Source: Cyanobacteria bacterium SIG29 (GTDB lineage Bacteria; Cyanobacteriota; Vampirovibrionia; Gastranaerophilales; Gastranaerophilaceae). From it: a DNA stretch of 64,000 bases. Location of the stretch: the NCBI GenBank assembly GCA_015152515.1, contig SUTV01000003.1, positions 124,001-188,000 of the forward strand. The letters are read 5' to 3'. Below, piece by piece: positions 62,772-64,000 of this stretch (position 1 is the first letter of the stretch; each line of letters starts with the position of its first letter). The translations under genes and the position numbers were made by a program. The notes beneath the pieces are model-generated. The model had not been told where the DNA came from and ran no database searches. It saw only the letters and a list, made by a program, of their open reading frames with translations.

Positions 62772-63128
62772 CTAACCTCTTTTTATTGTCTTTTCAACCT
62801 TTTGAACTGCATCACTGATAGATAATTCTGCCAAATTATAATATTCAGTAAGATGTCCTAATATTCCTTGTATTGTTTGCCAACCTGGTTCTTTATTCAT
62901 TTTCTTTAAGTCATCACCAGTAATATATATTTCTACTTTATCACCTTTAGCTGCGGCATCAGCTAAAGAATATCCAGATGATGCATTTTTATAATAGCTT
63001 GTAACATCTCGCATAGCAAGCTGTCCATTTTTTCTTCTTGTTTCTAGACGTTCATTAACTTTTTTCATTTTCGCTGGTTTACCAGAGATGGCTATCACTT
63101 TTCCGAAAGAAACATTTGTCGTTTTCAA
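62772..63128 (-). CDS. Uncharacterised protein with N-terminal VSFGK motif
   Basis: 118 residues, unrecognised. VSFGK at residues 6-10 recalls the SFKG/SFRG motif of other proteins here. Basic, helical, ends KVEKTIKRG. TTG start: AAGGGG lies 7 bases before it and an in-frame TGA is two codons upstream, so no ATG is available. The four-base spacing to mscL suggests a two-gene operon. Confidence 0.65.
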   Translation of the reverse strand: MKTTNVSFGKVIAISGKPAKMKKVNERLETRRKNGQLAMRDVTSYYKNASSGYSLADAAAKGDKVEIYITGDDLKKMNKEPGWQTIQGILGHLTEYYNLAELSISDAVQKVEKTIKRG

Positions 63129-63189
63129 AATTCAACCCCTTATAAACACACTATTTCTAAATATAGTATTGCATGAAAATAAAAAAATT

Positions 63190-63198
63190 TGCTAGAAT
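63190..63198 (+). promoter_or_regulatory. Extended -10 promoter (TGCTAGAAT) for the glutamate dehydrogenase gene
   Basis: TGCTAGAAT, 43 bases upstream of the ATG at 63242. The mRNA leader includes AAAGGGAAAT as ribosome site. Confidence 0.5.
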
Positions 63199-63241
63199 GT
63201 AAAGTAATGTGTTGTGTTTATTAACAAAGGGAAATCTTCTT

Positions 63242-64000
63242 ATGAAAGAGATGATGTCTGATGCTTTTCTTATGGAACAAAGACAGTTAGAGCGTATTGG
63301 GGATTTAATGAATCTTGATAAGAACATTATAGAAAGATTAAAATTCCCGAAAAGAACTCTAATCGTATCGCTACCAATAAAAATGGACAATGGCGAAACA
63401 AAATGTTTTACTGGCTACCGTGTTCAACACGATACTGCTAGAGGTCCTGCAAAAGGTGGTATTAGATACAACAGCGAAGTAGATTTAGGCGAAGTTTCTG
63501 CACTAGCAATGCTTATGACTTGGAAATGTTCACTTATGAATTTACCTTTTGGAGGCGCAAAAGGTGGCATTTGTTGTAATCCAAATGAATTATCATTAGG
63601 TGAACTTGAAAGATTAACAAGAAGATACACTTCTGAAATTTTACAAATGATAGGACCAGAAAAAGATATTCCGGCACCAGATGTTGGTAGCAATGAAAAA
63701 ACAATGGGTTGGATAATGGATACATACAGCAATTATCACGGATACTGTATACCTGGAGTTGTGACAGGAAAACCTGTTGAAATAGGCGGTTCACTTGGCA
63801 GAAGACAAGCAACCGGCGCAGGAGTTGCTTACACAACTAGAAACTGCATTAATAATATTTTAAACAATTCAAAAGAACACTACGATATTGTAATTCAAGG
63901 TTTTGGAAATGTTGGTTCAAATGCTGCTAAATACTTGCATGATATGGGACATAAAATCATTGCAGTTAGTGATGTTTTTGGTGGGATTTACAACAAAAAT
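63242..64000 (+). CDS. gdhA: Glutamate dehydrogenase (Glu/Leu/Phe/Val family), 3' end beyond window
   Basis: 253 residues visible, open at the window edge. Substrate-binding part: GYRVQHDTARGPAKGGIRY, MTWKCSLMNLPFGGAKGGI with the catalytic lysine segment, PAPDVGS; then the Rossmann start VIQGFGNVGSNAA. The layout fits the hexameric family (NAD- or NADP-dependent, coenzyme not decided). AAAGGGA site. No truncation signs other than the window end. Confidence 0.93.
   Translation, partial: MKEMMSDAFLMEQRQLERIGDLMNLDKNIIERLKFPKRTLIVSLPIKMDNGETKCFTGYRVQHDTARGPAKGGIRYNSEVDLGEVSALAMLMTWKCSLMNLPFGGAKGGICCNPNELSLGELERLTRRYTSEILQMIGPEKDIPAPDVGSNEKTMGWIMDTYSNYHGYCIPGVVTGKPVEIGGSLGRRQATGAGVAYTTRNCINNILNNSKEHYDIVIQGFGNVGSNAAKYLHDMGHKIIAVSDVFGGIYNKN

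Noticed and set aside
1-64000. CRISPR array, insertion sequence, integrase, prophage genes
   Set aside because: No regularly spaced direct repeats, transposase or integrase motifs or phage structural genes were found on either strand.

Overview
The window is very AT-rich and gene-dense. The genes sit on both strands with gaps of 300 bases or less. The gene content points to a Gram-negative-type, probably anaerobic or microaerobic bacterium related to Cyanobacteria, most likely the gut 'Melainabacteria' (Vampirovibrionia/Gastranaerophilales). Reasons: a TonB-ExbB-ExbD-ExbD motor and a MurE with the DNPR motif (diderm, meso-DAP wall); a DUF3326 protein, a family I associate with cyanobacteria; a ClpC-type unfoldase; several prepilin-like proteins; reverse rubrerythrin; flavin-dependent ThyX; and several proteins with an N-terminal SF[KR]G-type motif that I associate with that order. 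The assignment is inference; no rRNA is present.

Layout. 1-6.0 kb (minus): a cut-off SFKG-motif protein, an SH3-like secreted protein, a P-loop kinase overlapping ribosomal protein S1, a giant DHH phosphoesterase and a sigma-70 factor. 6.3-9.96 kb: a 1221-residue tandem SF1 helicase whose first core is degenerate. 10.1-14.5 kb: a BlaI-like repressor, then a rearranged tandem duplication of a metallo-beta-lactamase-fold hydrolase, DUF3326 and pseudopilin block. 15-26 kb: ileS, a long phosphohexomutase, a PC4-like protein, priA, an orphan CoA-dehydratase-type activase pair, a Nudix hydrolase, a HAD phosphatase and ispF. 26-30.2 kb (minus): the Ton motor and two related VirB10-like envelope proteins. 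30.3-42.9 kb: bioD, PBP1a, a TPR-OGT glycosyltransferase and a division/wall cluster (rsmH, ftsL-like, ftsI, murE, gpsA), followed by prfA, thyX and rpmE.

43-64 kb: a pseudopilin, an MTA phosphorylase, YggT, BioY, RimI, HemW, TatD, TlyA, an XRE regulator, TPR proteins, clpC, lipA, a glyoxalase, an ECF sigma/anti-sigma pair, a ThiE-like protein, tRNA-Glu(TTC), a CX5R phosphatase-like protein, a Gfo/Idh-like oxidoreductase, tRNA-Val(TAC), rubrerythrin, prmC, mscL with an added zinc ribbon, and the start of a glutamate dehydrogenase. No rRNA, CRISPR array, transposase, integrase or prophage gene was seen.

The most unusual locus is 10.9-14.5 kb. A tandem duplication fused the N-terminal 60 residues of a type IV prepilin in frame to a complete hydrolase, and an internal in-frame deletion reduced one DUF3326 copy to 32 codons. 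Other points of interest are several apparently leaderless starts (a TATAAT box 6-7 bases before ATG), the half-dead double helicase, and the orphan activase with an internally repeated partner.
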